DNA of 64,000 nucleotides from Streptomyces sp. JJ66 (GTDB lineage Bacteria > Actinomycetota > Actinomycetes > Streptomycetales > Streptomycetaceae). Location: positions 133,548 through 197,547 of the forward strand of contig NZ_JAEVFI010000008.1 in assembly GCF_019303495.1 (NCBI RefSeq). The letters are read 5' to 3'. Each line of letters begins with the position of its first letter. Position 1 is the stretch's first letter. The position numbers and the translations under genes were made by a program. The notes under the pieces were generated by a model. It was not told the origin of the DNA. It ran no database searches and saw only the letters and a list, made by a program, of their open reading frames with translations. Shown here piece by piece: positions 1-7,995 of this stretch.

Positions 1-936
1 TGCCAGCCGACTGGCCAGCAGCAGGGCGCCGGTCAGCGGGTCGCCCGCGGGGTCGGCACGCCTGGCCTGCGGCACTCGTGCCGTCAGTTCCTCGCGCAGC
101 GGCCCCAGCAGCGGCTCCCCGAGCCGGACGAGGCCGCCGGTGACGGCCAGCGCCGCCTGCGGCGTGGTGGGGCAGACGGCGGCGGCGCAGTCAGCGAGGT
201 GGACGGCGGCCCGGCCCAGGATGCCGGCGGCCACCGCGTCGTCCGCGGCACAGGCGGCCACCTCGGGGGCGAACGAGGCCAGGGCCGCCGCCCGGTCCGT
301 ACGCGGGTACAGCTGCCCCGGCAGCCCGGCGGCCGGGCCGAACAGCTCCTGCGCGCGGGCGAGCAGGGCGGGGGAGCCGCCGCTGCGGCCGTCGTGCTGC
401 CGCAGCGCGGCTTCCAGCCCGGCGCGGCCGATCCACGCCCCACCGCCGCAGTCCCCCAGCAGGTGGCCCCAGCCATCCGCACGCCGCCAGGCGACCAGGT
501 CCGTGCCGACGGCGATCAGGCCCGTGCCAGCGGCGATCACCGCTCCCGAGCGCTCGCCCAGCGCACCGGCGTACGCGGTCACCGCATCGGCGGCGAGCAG
601 CAGGCGGGGCGCGCCGAACGCGGCGGCCAGCGCGGTGGGCAGCTCCGCGCGCAGCCGCTCGCCCAGCGTGGCCATGCCCGCCGCGCCCACGCACACGGCG
701 CGCAGCTCCGCGCCGCCGGCCGTGCCCGGAGCGTGCGCGAGCAGGTGCCGGGCGGCGGGGACGAGCTGTTCCAGCAGGTGCCCGGCGTCGATCCCGCCGC
801 TGCCGGTGCTCACCGGTGGCCCGGTGAGCACCGGACCCACGGGCCGGACCACTCGGCTAGGTCCGGGCTCCGCGGGGGCCAGGGCGAGACGCACTCCGGA
901 GCCACCGGAGTCGGCACCGAGCACCCAGCCGGTCAC
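1..936 (-). CDS. N-acetylglucosamine kinase-type protein (BadF/BadG/BcrA/BcrD ATPase family), 3' end outside window
   Basis: Reading leftwards from a GTG at 936, 312 codons stay open to the window edge, so the C-terminus is missing. The N-terminus has the actin-fold phosphate motif LGADSGGSG (residues 6-14); later [10 protein letters not shown] and [12 protein letters not shown] are the ATPase glycine-rich loops typical of eukaryote-type GlcNAc kinases in the BcrAD family. The expected role is ATP-dependent cytoplasmic phosphorylation of GlcNAc or a related sugar. The GTG overlaps the ung stop in a GTGA, so the two genes are co-transcribed and probably translationally coupled. Substrate is inferred from family; activators of dehydratases share the fold. 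Confidence 0.75.
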   Translation of the reverse strand, partial: MTGWVLGADSGGSGVRLALAPAEPGPSRVVRPVGPVLTGPPVSTGSGGIDAGHLLEQLVPAARHLLAHAPGTAGGAELRAVCVGAAGMATLGERLRAELPTALAAAFGAPRLLLAADAVTAYAGALGERSGAVIAAGTGLIAVGTDLVAWRRADGWGHLLGDCGGGAWIGRAGLEAALRQHDGRSGGSPALLARAQELFGPAAGLPGQLYPRTDRAAALASFAPEVAACAADDAVAAGILGRAAVHLADCAAAVCPTTPQAALAVTGGLVRLGEPLLGPLREELTARVPQARRADPAGDPLTGALLLASRLA

Positions 937-1610
937 GGCAGGCGCCAGTCGACCTGTTCCGCGCCCTGCCGCGCCAGCAGCTCATTGGTGCGGCTGAACG
1001 GGCGCGAGCCGAAGAAACCGCGGTCGGCGGACATGGGGGAGGGGTGCGCGGACTCGACCGCCGGCACGCCGCCCAGCAGCGGGCGCAGATTGCGCGCGTC
1101 CCGCCCCCACAGCACGGCCACCAGGGGGGTGCCGCGCGCCACCAGGGCGCGGATCGCCTGCTCGGTGACCTCTTCCCAGCCCTTGCCGCGGTGGGCCCCC
1201 GGTTTGCGCGGCGCTGTGGTCAGGGCGCGGTTGAGCAGCAGCACACCCTGTCGGGTCCAGGGAGTGAGGTCGCCGCTGGAGGGGCGGGGCAGGCCGAGGT
1301 CGGTGTGCAGCTCGCGGAAGATGTTCTCCAGGCTGCCAGGCAGCGGTGCTACCTCAGGCGCCACGGAGAACGACAGGCCGACGGCGTGGCCGGGGGTCGG
1401 GTACGGGTCCTGACCGACGATCAGGACGCGGACGTCGTCGAAGGGTTGCTGGAACGCGCGCAGGACATGGGCGCCCGCGGGCAGGTAGGTGCGCCCGGCG
1501 GCGATCTCCGCGCGCAGGAAGTCGCCCATCGCGGCGACGCGTTCGGAGACCGGGTCCAGTGCCTTCGCCCAGCCCGCTTCGACAATCTCGCTCAAGGGTC
1601 GTGCAGCCAC
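933..1610 (-). CDS. ung: Uracil-DNA glycosylase, family 1
   Basis: The 225-aa product is the usual length for UDG family 1. It carries the water-activating motif [13 protein letters not shown] (catalytic Asp) and the C-terminal [17 protein letters not shown] loop with the catalytic His and DNA-intercalation segment. It removes uracil from DNA in base-excision repair. The GTG start at 1610 is preceded 6 nt upstream by TAGGGT on the minus strand, which fits a leaderless transcript. The gene is followed by the overlapping sugar kinase gene. Family identity is secure. Confidence 0.95.
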   Translation of the reverse strand: MAARPLSEIVEAGWAKALDPVSERVAAMGDFLRAEIAAGRTYLPAGAHVLRAFQQPFDDVRVLIVGQDPYPTPGHAVGLSFSVAPEVAPLPGSLENIFRELHTDLGLPRPSSGDLTPWTRQGVLLLNRALTTAPRKPGAHRGKGWEEVTEQAIRALVARGTPLVAVLWGRDARNLRPLLGGVPAVESAHPSPMSADRGFFGSRPFSRTNELLARQGAEQVDWRLP

Positions 1611-1665
1611 GGCGTCACCCTACTGGCTGAGGGCGTGCTGCGCCCCCTACTGGCTGAGGGCGGCG
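1611..1665 (-). promoter_or_regulatory. Duplicated ung promoter segment (18-bp direct repeat) with leaderless -10
   Basis: An 18-bp sequence (CCCTACTGGCTGAGGGCG on the plus strand) occurs at 1618-1635 and again, identically, at 1645-1662. Read on the minus strand, the ung-proximal copy supplies the -10-like TAGGGT (1617-1622) six bases before the GTG. The other copy lies 27 bp further upstream, so the promoter region looks tandemly duplicated. The promoter role is inferred from spacing only. Confidence 0.5.
1645..1662. repeat. Second copy of 18-bp direct repeat (first copy 1618-1635)
   Basis: Perfect copy of 1618-1635, period 27 bp, between ung and the sialidase-like gene remnant. Confidence 0.8.
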
Positions 1666-1684
1666 CCGCGCCCCGGGCCTCGCG

Positions 1685-1880
1685 TCAAAGTGTCACCGCG
1701 CGTACGCACAGCACGTCGGGGAGGTGGGCGGCGACCTGGTGCCAGGAGTCGCCGTCGTCGGCGCTGGCGTACAGCTCGCCGTTGCGGTTGCCGAAGTAGA
1801 TGCCCGCCGGGTCGTTCCCGTCGGTGCACAGGGCGTCGCGCAGTACCGGGCCGTGGTGCTCGGACCGCGGCAGCCCGGGG
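1685..1880 (-). pseudogene. C-terminal remnant of a BNR-repeat / sialidase-like beta-propeller protein
   Basis: In the frame ending at a TGA at 1685, the last ~63 codons encode HGPVLRDALCTDGNDPAGIY..., then FGNRNGELYASADDGDSW and a terminal HLPDVLCVRAV. This is the final Asp-box blade and C-terminus seen in Streptomyces sialidase-like (BNR/WD40-type) proteins of several hundred residues. Nothing upstream in this frame is recognisable: the frame continues into the out-of-phase 3' part of the ferredoxin reductase gene. It is therefore a 3' fragment left after a deletion; the junction lies at about 1870-1885 in a run of G and C. The family call comes from motif memory. Confidence 0.65.
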
Positions 1881-3234
1881 GCCCCTCGCCTGCCGCGGCC
1901 AGCAGCCCCGACCAGTCCGGGATCTTCACCGTGCTCCGTGCCAGGCTGCGGCCCAGCGCCTCTTCCGCCGCCTCGATGCCCAGCCAGCCGTTCCACGTCA
2001 CCGGCGTCCGGCCCGCCGCACCGAGGTGGGACAGGGGATCGGAGGCGGGCACCGGGCGCGCGGCCAGGGCCTCGGCGTCCGCCAGCAGCGAGCCGACCGT
2101 CTCCTTGGCGCACGGCCGGTTGGTGCCGATGACGCCGGTGGGGCCGCGCTTGATCCATCCGGCCACGTACTCGCCCGGTGAGGGAGCGCCCTCGCGCAGA
2201 ACGCGTCCGCGCTCGTGCGGCACAGTGCCGGTGGCGGCGTCGAACGGCAGGCCGGGCAGCGGCACGCCCCGGTAGCCCACCGAGCGCAGCACCCACTGCG
2301 CCTCGATCTCCTCGAACTCGCCGGTCCCGCGAACCCCGCCCCGGCCGTCCGGTGCCGTCCGCTCGAAGCGCACCGCCCGCACCGCGCCATCGTCCGTACC
2401 CAGCAGCTCCACGGGGCGCAGGAAGAAGCGCAGCTCGATACGGCGTGTGGCGCCCCCGGCCGCGACGCGGGACCAGCCGCCGAGCGCGGCGAGGTTGCGC
2501 CGGGTGGCCGCCGGCAGCCCCGACGGGTCGGTGTAGCCGGGGTCGCGGGCCAGCTCGGCCTCGCGCACCACGGTGTCCACACCGGGCAGGGTGCCCAGCT
2601 CGCGCAGCTCCTTGGTGGTGAACTTCGCCTGCGCGGGGCCGCGCCGCCCGACCATGTGCACCTGGCGTGCGCCACCGGAGACCAGCGCGTCCAGCGGCGT
2701 CTGCGGCATGTCCGTGCCGTGCAGCTCGGCCGCGCCGCGCACCAGGATGCGCGCCACGTCCACGGCGACGTTGCCGACCCCGATCACCACCGCCGAGCGT
2801 GCCGCCAAGGGGAAACCGTCCCCCGCGTCGGGGTGGCCGCTGTACCAGGCGACGAACTCGGTGGCCGAACAGCTGCCCGCCAAGTCCTCGCCGGGGATGC
2901 CCAGACGCCGGTCCGTAGCCGCGCCGACGCAGTACACCACCGCCTGGTACAAGCCGCGCAGCTCCTCGGTGGACACACCGCCTTCGCCCACCGGTACGTT
3001 CCCCACGAAGCGCACCCGCGGGTCCTGGAGCACCCGGCGCAGGTTCTGCTGCAGGGACTTGATCTTCTCGTGGTCCGGTGCCACGCCGTAACGGACCAGT
3101 CCGTACGGGCACGGCAGCCGGTCCAGGACATCGACGGTGAGCTCGCCCGAACGGTCCTGGTCCAGCAGCGCCTGCACGGCGTAGACCCCGCTGGGGCCCG
3201 ATCCGACGACGGCGACACGCCTCAGAGCACTCAC
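1693..3234 (-). CDS. fprA: FprA-like ferredoxin-NADP(+) reductase with aberrant C-terminal tail
   Basis: The flavoprotein transfers electrons between NADPH and ferredoxin, serving for example P450s. The N-terminus has the FAD motif VAVVGSGPSGVYAVQ, and an NADP-binding GVGNVAVDVARIL follows around residue 150; the APDHEKIKSLQ and GWIKRGPTGVIGTNR blocks are characteristic of FprA/adrenodoxin-reductase enzymes. Start choice: GTG at 3234, with AAGGGAG about 10 nt upstream; an ATG at 3273 would add 13 residues. Normal homology ends near STVKIPDWSGLLAAAG. Roughly 60 more residues (low-complexity Thr/Ala/Pro-rich) then arise because the 3' end is joined out of frame to the BNR remnant. The 513-aa product is thus longer than the usual ~450. 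The catalytic core looks intact, so the enzyme may still work. Confidence 0.85.
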   Translation of the reverse strand: MSALRRVAVVGSGPSGVYAVQALLDQDRSGELTVDVLDRLPCPYGLVRYGVAPDHEKIKSLQQNLRRVLQDPRVRFVGNVPVGEGGVSTEELRGLYQAVVYCVGAATDRRLGIPGEDLAGSCSATEFVAWYSGHPDAGDGFPLAARSAVVIGVGNVAVDVARILVRGAAELHGTDMPQTPLDALVSGGARQVHMVGRRGPAQAKFTTKELRELGTLPGVDTVVREAELARDPGYTDPSGLPAATRRNLAALGGWSRVAAGGATRRIELRFFLRPVELLGTDDGAVRAVRFERTAPDGRGGVRGTGEFEEIEAQWVLRSVGYRGVPLPGLPFDAATGTVPHERGRVLREGAPSPGEYVAGWIKRGPTGVIGTNRPCAKETVGSLLADAEALAARPVPASDPLSHLGAAGRTPVTWNGWLGIEAAEEALGRSLARSTVKIPDWSGLLAAAGEGPPGCRGPSTTARYCATPCAPTGTTRRASTSATATASCTPAPTTATPGTRSPPTSPTCCAYAR

Positions 3235-3446
3235 GGCCGCGGGTCTCCCTTCCGCCGGGGTGCTTTCCAGCATCCCACCGAGCAGCGCCCGGCGGGAGTA
3301 CGCGGTACCTGCCCCCGAGTGACCCGGCCCGGGCGGCACACCGGCACGCGGCGCGGCTCCGGCAGCAAAGCGGCGCACCGGCACGCGGCGGCTTCCGCAC
3401 GCCCGGCAGCCGGGAAACGCAGGCCCTGTTCGGGTGCGAGAACCCC

Positions 3447-4100
3447 CTAGTACGCGCCGGAGCGCGCTCTCAGCTCCCGGGTTCCGCCGGGCGGCTCCTC
3501 ACCTGGCGGGACCCCGTGCTCCCACCGCAGCCCGTACCGGGAGAACAACTCGGCGCGCAGCCTGGGCAGCGGCATCGGCGCTCCGGGCAGCAGGACGGCG
3601 ACGACGGTGCCCATCAACAGCGCGCGCAGCAGCGGGTAGTCGGCGTCCGGATCGGTGGAGCCGTACGCCTCCATCGCACCGCGCAACAGGGCTGCCAGGC
3701 GCTGCTGTTCCTCGCACCGGACGAATCCCTCCTGCTGAAGTATGCCCGCCATGTGGGTGCGCATCAGGGTGGGGTGCGACTGGGCCATGCCCACGACGGC
3801 GTCGATCGCCCGCGCGAGCGTCTCCTGCCCGGCCTCCGGCCCTCCGGGCAGCGGCTCGCGGGCCAGTGCCGCCGCCAGCCTCCGGTGCATCAGCCGGTGC
3901 ACGGCCGACTGCAACAACTGGCGCTTGCCCGGGAAGTAGTAGGAGATCAGCCCGCGTGCGGCTCCGGCCCGGTGGGCGATGTCCGCCAGCGTCGTCGCCT
4001 CGTATCCGCGCTCATTCACCAGCTCCACCGTCGCCTGGAGGAGACGTTCACGCGAGCGCCTGCGCAACTCCTCGTTGACCGAGGCGCGGCGAGGGGACAT
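3447..4100 (-). CDS. TetR/AcrR family transcriptional regulator
   Basis: A 217-aa protein with an N-terminal HTH spanning residues ~18-65 (TTLADIAHRAGAARGLISYY followed by FPGKRQLLQ), the classic TetR DNA-binding domain; the rest is a helical ligand-binding domain of unknown specificity. The ATG at 4100 is preceded by GCAGGAG at good spacing. A palindrome in its own promoter (4121-4133) suggests autorepression. It lies between fprA and the M56 gene on the same strand, but a hairpin at 4329-4349 separates it from M56. The target genes are unknown. Confidence 0.88.
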   Translation of the reverse strand: MSPRRASVNEELRRRSRERLLQATVELVNERGYEATTLADIAHRAGAARGLISYYFPGKRQLLQSAVHRLMHRRLAAALAREPLPGGPEAGQETLARAIDAVVGMAQSHPTLMRTHMAGILQQEGFVRCEEQQRLAALLRGAMEAYGSTDPDADYPLLRALLMGTVVAVLLPGAPMPLPRLRAELFSRYGLRWEHGVPPGEEPPGGTRELRARSGAY

Positions 4101-4116
4101 CCTGTAACTCCTGCGT

Positions 4117-4150
4117 TGACTGGCTCCCAGCCAATATACTCAGCCAGGCA
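4117..4150. promoter_or_regulatory. Putative TetR operator upstream of the regulator gene
   Basis: An inverted repeat TGGCT-ccc-AGCCA lies at 4121-4133, with a further AGCCA at 4142-4146 and an AT-rich TATATT-like -10 element (minus strand) between them. It sits just upstream of the TetR ribosome binding site, the usual place for an autorepressor operator. This is inferred from position and symmetry. Confidence 0.45.
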
Positions 4151-4328
4151 CCGGGCCCGCCGCCACGTGCGGGGGTCCGCCAGCTGGTCTCGGGCGACGC
4201 GGGGGATCGTCCGAGACCAGTCTTTTTGTGCCCACGTTCTCTGGCATCCGCGCTCTGATCTGCGGAAACACGTCTCGTTATCACTCGCTCGTACTCGCTG
4301 CGACGCCCGATGTGCCCTGATCTTGGAG

Positions 4329-4349
4329 GCGGGGCAGGGCCCGCCCCGC
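4329..4349 (-). terminator. Hairpin terminator after the M56 peptidase gene
   Basis: GCGGGGC (4329-4335), a 7-nt loop, and GCCCCGC (4343-4349) form a perfect 7-bp GC stem just beyond the stop codon at 4360 on the minus strand. There is no U-tract, as is common in high-GC actinobacteria. Confidence 0.55.
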
Positions 4350-4359
4350 TCCCGGCTCC

Positions 4360-5313
4360 TCAGCCCAGGGTCCGCAGCCCCGGCCCGAACGCGACCAGCA
4401 GCGGGACGAGGGGGACGAACGAGGCGAGGGCGGTCGCGCGCAGCCGCCGTCCCACCGAGAGCCGGTCGGCCGGGCTGAGCAGCCGGTGTACGCGGTGCGG
4501 CAGCTGGCCGCCGTGCGCGGGATCGGGGGAGGGGCACGGACCGAACACGCCGCGGTCCTCGTTCAGCCCCACCAGCGCCAGCGCGGTGGTGAGCCGTCCG
4601 TACCGGCGGGAGGCGACGTCATCGGCGGCCAGCTCCACCAGCTGGTGCATCTGCGCCCGGAACGCCCGGAATACCGGCACTCGGGGAAACGCCGTGGCCA
4701 GCGCGGTGGCGGAGTGCAGCAGCCAGTCGTGCCGCGCCCGCATGTGGCCCTCTTCGTGTGCCAGGACGGCGTCGATCTGACGACCTTTGAGGCGCTGCAG
4801 CGCTCCCGTGGTGATGACTAGGCGCGGCGCGGAGCCGGGCAGCCACCAGGCCCCGGGACGCGCGCCCTCCAGCACGGTCAGCCGTTGTGACGTCGGCTCC
4901 TCCTCGCCCGGGAGCAGCGGCGAGCGCGTCCGCAGTTCCCTACGCCGGGACCGGCGCCGGGCCCGCGCGCCGCAAATCTCGCGGGACAGCATGGCCGCGC
5001 TCCACGCGCCCCCGGCGAACAGCGCGAACGCCACGGCAGCGGCCCAGGGGTGGCCGTCACCGGACAGTGCGTAAGCCTCGACGACCTGACGGGGCGCGGG
5101 CGCGAAGATGTGGCCCCGGACGGCCTGCCACGCCTCGGCGGCGCACAGCGCCATCGCCAGCAGAGCGCACAGCAGGACGGCTGCCACGACGCACTGCCAC
5201 ACCCACAGCGCGAGCACCGGTTCGCGGTCGGCCCACGTGCCGCGGGTCAGCACGCGCGGGGCCAGCACCGCCGTCACCGCACCCAGGAACAGGAGCGCCA
5301 GTGCGACCGTCAT
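4360..5313 (-). CDS. M56 family (BlaR1-like) membrane zinc metallopeptidase
   Basis: The 317-aa protein has an N-terminal membrane segment, two more hydrophobic helices (about residues 35-60 and 90-110) and a C-terminal one. Its cytoplasmic protease core holds the zinc motif HEEGH near residue 186 and a downstream ELAADDVA that supplies the third ligand. The family is related to BlaR1/MecR1 but this protein lacks a C-terminal penicillin-sensing domain. In Streptomyces such genes usually sit beside a BlaI/MecI repressor; here none is adjacent. The next gene upstream is a DUF5134 membrane protein. The start has a TAGGCT six bases upstream, pointing to its own leaderless promoter. Confidence 0.85.
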   Translation of the reverse strand: MTVALALLFLGAVTAVLAPRVLTRGTWADREPVLALWVWQCVVAAVLLCALLAMALCAAEAWQAVRGHIFAPAPRQVVEAYALSGDGHPWAAAVAFALFAGGAWSAAMLSREICGARARRRSRRRELRTRSPLLPGEEEPTSQRLTVLEGARPGAWWLPGSAPRLVITTGALQRLKGRQIDAVLAHEEGHMRARHDWLLHSATALATAFPRVPVFRAFRAQMHQLVELAADDVASRRYGRLTTALALVGLNEDRGVFGPCPSPDPAHGGQLPHRVHRLLSPADRLSVGRRLRATALASFVPLVPLLVAFGPGLRTLG

Positions 5314-5319
5314 GAGCCC

Positions 5320-5325
5320 AGCCTA
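5320..5325 (-). promoter_or_regulatory. Leaderless -10 element of the M56 gene
   Basis: TAGGCT on the minus strand, 6 nt before the ATG at 5313, with no Shine-Dalgarno sequence in between. It matches the TANNNT plus 6-7 nt pattern repeated before ten genes of this window. Confidence 0.5.
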
Positions 5326-5400
5326 GGACCGCGCGACTCCTCGCAGATACACCGCCGGCGCCGAAGTGACGCATCCCTCACGGCCGGTGGGGCGCGCCCC

Positions 5401-5913
5401 TCACAGCACCAGCATGGGGCACATCGCCAGGGAGAGCGCCAGGCGGCAGCCATGGGTGACGCCGGGGAACGCGGGCCAGGGCACCGCCGGTCCCGCCGCC
5501 GTGACCGGCGCTGGCACCAGCCCCCGCGCGCCGGTGCGGAGCGCGTGGGCGGCGAAGTACAGTGCGAGAGCGCCGCCCACCAGGGCTGGCCCACTGTGCT
5601 GACCGGTGGCCATGACCGCCGCCAGATACCCCATCGCCCCGGCCTCCGTCACGTGGTGCAGCTGGTGCCCGGCGCCCCGCACCAGCAGGGTCAGCGCCCA
5701 TCCGGCCAGGGCGGCGAACACGGCGACGTACCCGAGGGGCGGTAACGGGCCGCCCGGGAACGCCATGAGGGCCATGGCCCCGCCCATCGCCGCTTCGGCC
5801 GCCGCCGCCTCCCGGGCCCGGCCGCGTAGGTGCCAGGCCCGGGCGCAGCACACCGCGCCCGCCAGCGCGCAGACCGCGACCAGCAGCCAGCCGACCGCAG
5901 CCGGGCCGTGCAT
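5401..5913 (-). CDS. DUF5134 family integral membrane protein
   Basis: A 170-aa, strongly hydrophobic protein with about five predicted membrane helices and several conserved His residues (GAGHQLHHVTEAGAMGYLA). This matches my recollection of actinobacterial DUF5134, a family of unknown function often found next to M56 peptidases. The ATG at 5913 was chosen because GGGAGGTG lies 6 nt upstream; a longer frame to 5979 adds a basic, non-membrane segment. It precedes the M56 gene on the same strand with an 87-nt gap. Confidence 0.65.
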   Translation of the reverse strand: MHGPAAVGWLLVAVCALAGAVCCARAWHLRGRAREAAAAEAAMGGAMALMAFPGGPLPPLGYVAVFAALAGWALTLLVRGAGHQLHHVTEAGAMGYLAAVMATGQHSGPALVGGALALYFAAHALRTGARGLVPAPVTAAGPAVPWPAFPGVTHGCRLALSLAMCPMLVL

Positions 5914-5997
5914 GGCCCACCTCCCCACCCCGACTCGCTTTGATCCTGCCCAGCGCGGGCAGTGCGCACGGGAGCGCACCGGAGCGGGCGGGGGCGC

Positions 5998-6390
5998 TCA
6001 CAGGCCAGGGCGGTAGCGCAGGGGGTGGTCATCGGGCACCTGGACCACGCACAGGCGCACCTCGTCCGGCGCCTGTACCCACATCTCCACCAGGCCCCAC
6101 GGCTCCCGCACCGGTTCGCGCAGCACCCGCACATCCCGCTCACGCAGTTCCTGCCAAGCGGCGGCCACGTCGGCTACCTGCAACCACAGCCGCAGCCCCG
6201 GCGCGCACGGCTGCTCACTGCGGCCAGCCACCTCCAGGAACCCGCCGCCGAGGAAGTAGACAGTCCCGCGCTCCGGTCCCTCGCCGAACTCCCGGTGAAC
6301 GGCCAGCCCCAGGCGCCGCCCGTAGAAGTCGCGGGCCTCCTGCGGGTCCGTCGGCCGCAACAACACCCTGCTGCTCAGTACGTGCACCAT
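5998..6390 (-). CDS. VOC family protein (glyoxalase/bleomycin resistance/dioxygenase fold)
   Basis: A 130-aa single-domain protein. Motifs DPQEARDFYGRRLGL, GTVYFLGGGFLEV and WGLVEMWVQAPDEVRLCVVQ outline the two beta-alpha-beta-beta-beta repeats of the VOC fold, with potential metal ligands His/Glu. The substrate cannot be predicted; members include glyoxalases, antibiotic-binding proteins and extradiol dioxygenases. It is divergent from the GNAT gene, and both starts follow TANNNT elements without a ribosome binding site. Confidence 0.8.
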   Translation of the reverse strand: MVHVLSSRVLLRPTDPQEARDFYGRRLGLAVHREFGEGPERGTVYFLGGGFLEVAGRSEQPCAPGLRLWLQVADVAAAWQELRERDVRVLREPVREPWGLVEMWVQAPDEVRLCVVQVPDDHPLRYRPGL

Positions 6391-6464
6391 GCCGCGAGGG
6401 TAGGGCAGGCGCCCGTCACCCTGGGCGGAAACCGCCGGTCAAGCGACCGGCTACGCTCGCAGCC
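6391..6464. promoter_or_regulatory. Divergent pair of leaderless promoters (VOC / GNAT)
   Basis: Within this 74-bp gap, TACCCT on the minus strand (6397-6402) precedes the VOC ATG by 6 nt, and TACGCT on the plus strand (6452-6457) precedes the GNAT ATG by 7 nt. Neither gene has a plausible Shine-Dalgarno sequence. Confidence 0.55.
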
Positions 6465-7019
6465 ATGGACGCCGTGGAGACCGCACCGCTCACCTTCCGC
6501 GAGGCCGTCGAGGCCGACGTGGCGGAGCTCACCGCCCTGATCGAGTCCGCTTACCGGGGCGAGACCAGCCGGGTGGGCTGGACGACCGAGGCCGACCTGC
6601 TCGACGGGCAGCGCACCGACCCGGCCGGGGTGCGCGCGGTGATCAGCGGTGCGGACAGCAGGCTGCTGACCGCACAGCGCGGCGGTGAGCTGGTCGCCTG
6701 CTGTCAGCTGGAGCGCCGGACCGGTGCTGACGGCGTTGTGGCCTACTTCGGCATGTTCGCGGTGCGGCCCGTCAGGCAGGGCGGCGGCCTGGGGCGGCAG
6801 GTGCTCGGTGAGGCCGAGCGCGTGGCGGCCGGGGAGTGGGGCGCGCGCGAGATGCAGCTGACCGTCATCACTCAGCGGACCGACCTCATCGCCTGGTATG
6901 AGCGCCGGGGCTACGTCCGTACCGGGCAGCTGAGCCCGTTCCCCTACGGCGACGAGCGCTTCGGCGTGCCGCGCCGTCCCGATCTCGCGTTCGAGCTGCT
7001 GGTCAAGCCGCTGCGCTGA
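6465..7019 (+). CDS. GNAT family N-acetyltransferase
   Basis: The 184-aa protein has the GNAT acetyl-CoA fold: YFGMFAVRPVRQGGGLGRQV is motif A with the pyrophosphate loop RQGGGLG, followed by QLTVITQRTDLIAWYERRGY, the usual motif B ending in a conserved Tyr. The acceptor substrate is unknown. The ATG at 6465 has a leaderless-type promoter. The 3' end overlaps that of the convergent GDPD gene by 17 bp. Confidence 0.85.
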   Translation: MDAVETAPLTFREAVEADVAELTALIESAYRGETSRVGWTTEADLLDGQRTDPAGVRAVISGADSRLLTAQRGGELVACCQLERRTGADGVVAYFGMFAVRPVRQGGGLGRQVLGEAERVAAGEWGAREMQLTVITQRTDLIAWYERRGYVRTGQLSPFPYGDERFGVPRRPDLAFELLVKPLR

Positions 7020-7686
7020 CCGCCTGCCGGATGCCGGGAAGGTCGGTGACCACGCCGTCCAGACCCAGCTCCCGTGCCCGCGCGAGCTCCTGCGGCGTGT
7101 TGACCGTCCAGCTGATGACCTCGATCCCGGCCGCGTGAGCGCGCTGCACCGTCTCCGCTTCCAGCCACGGCAGCTCGCAGGAGATCATGCGCGCGCCCAG
7201 CTGCCGCGCCCGCTCGGGTGCGGTCGGCGTGGAGTGTCCGGTCACCAGCGCTACGGGGACGTCCGGCAGCAGTTCGCGCGTCTCGCGCAGTGCGGCGTCG
7301 TGGAAGGAGATGACCGAGATCCGTCCGGCCAGGCGCTGTCGGCGGATGACGCCGGCCAGGACACGGGCGGCGGCCGTGTCCTTGATCTCGGCCTGGAGCG
7401 GGGCCCGCACCGCGGCCACCACTTCTTCGAACACCGGTACGCGTTCACCCAGGCCCGCGTCGAGGGAGCGCAGCTCCGCGAGCGTGAGTTCGTCCACCCG
7501 TCCGGTGCCGTCGGTAGTACGGTCCACCGCTTCGTCGTGCATGACCACCAGCTCGCCGTCCTTGCTGAGGTGGAGGTCGAACTCGATGACGTCCAGGCCC
7601 TCGGCTTCGGCGCGGCGGAAGGACCGCAGGGTGTTCTCCGGTTCGACGCCCATCACACCGCGATGGCCGACGGTCAGCAGTGGCAC
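7003..7686 (-). CDS. Glycerophosphodiester phosphodiesterase
   Basis: A 227-aa cytoplasmic GDPD with no signal peptide. Catalytic motifs: GHRGVMGVEPENTL near the N-terminus (HRG...PENT), then EFDLHLSKDGELVVMHDE (metal-binding Glu/Asp and catalytic His), and a C-terminal SWTVNTPQE. It hydrolyses glycerophosphodiesters to sn-glycerol-3-phosphate and an alcohol, recycling lipid headgroups. The GTG at 7686 was chosen because AGGAG lies ~7 nt upstream and the product starts right at the barrel's first strand; a longer open frame to 7854 lacks homology. It is convergent with the GNAT gene. Confidence 0.9.
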   Translation of the reverse strand: MPLLTVGHRGVMGVEPENTLRSFRRAEAEGLDVIEFDLHLSKDGELVVMHDEAVDRTTDGTGRVDELTLAELRSLDAGLGERVPVFEEVVAAVRAPLQAEIKDTAAARVLAGVIRRQRLAGRISVISFHDAALRETRELLPDVPVALVTGHSTPTAPERARQLGARMISCELPWLEAETVQRAHAAGIEVISWTVNTPQELARARELGLDGVVTDLPGIRQAVSAAA

Positions 7687-7992
7687 GGGTGCTCTCCTGT
7701 CCTTAAGGGGCGGCGCTGCGCCGCGTGGGGCGCTCAGCGTATCGGCCCCGGGTGTCAGCCCCGGAACGCCGAGATGGCGGCGCGGTACGCCGGACGGGTG
7801 GTGGCCCTGCCAGGCGCCCACACCGGCCATTCCTCTCATTCCTCCTCGTCTCATCCTCTACTTCTTCGGGTTTGACGAGAAAAAACCTGTGATTCGCGCA
7901 ATGGAACGAGAAGATTTCCTGTGCTCGGACTTGAGTGCGAGGGGAGTTGCGCCTAACGTGAGGATCACGAGATTTTCTGCCGTGGAGGGACA
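7687..7992. promoter_or_regulatory. 306-bp intergenic region with three ACGAGA-type direct repeats before the DUF6421 operon
   Basis: I see no gene here. The right half is unusually AT-rich, with a run of six A at about 7880-7885. Three related boxes occur: ACGAGAAAAAACCTG (from 7875), ACGAGAAGATTTCCTG (from 7906) and ACGAGATTTTCTG (from 7967), at offsets of 31 and 61 bp, close to whole DNA turns. They may be an operator array for the operon that starts at 7996. The last box lies so near the ribosome binding site (GGAGGGA at 7984-7990) that it would sit in the transcript. Confidence 0.4.
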
Positions 7993-7995
7993 GTG

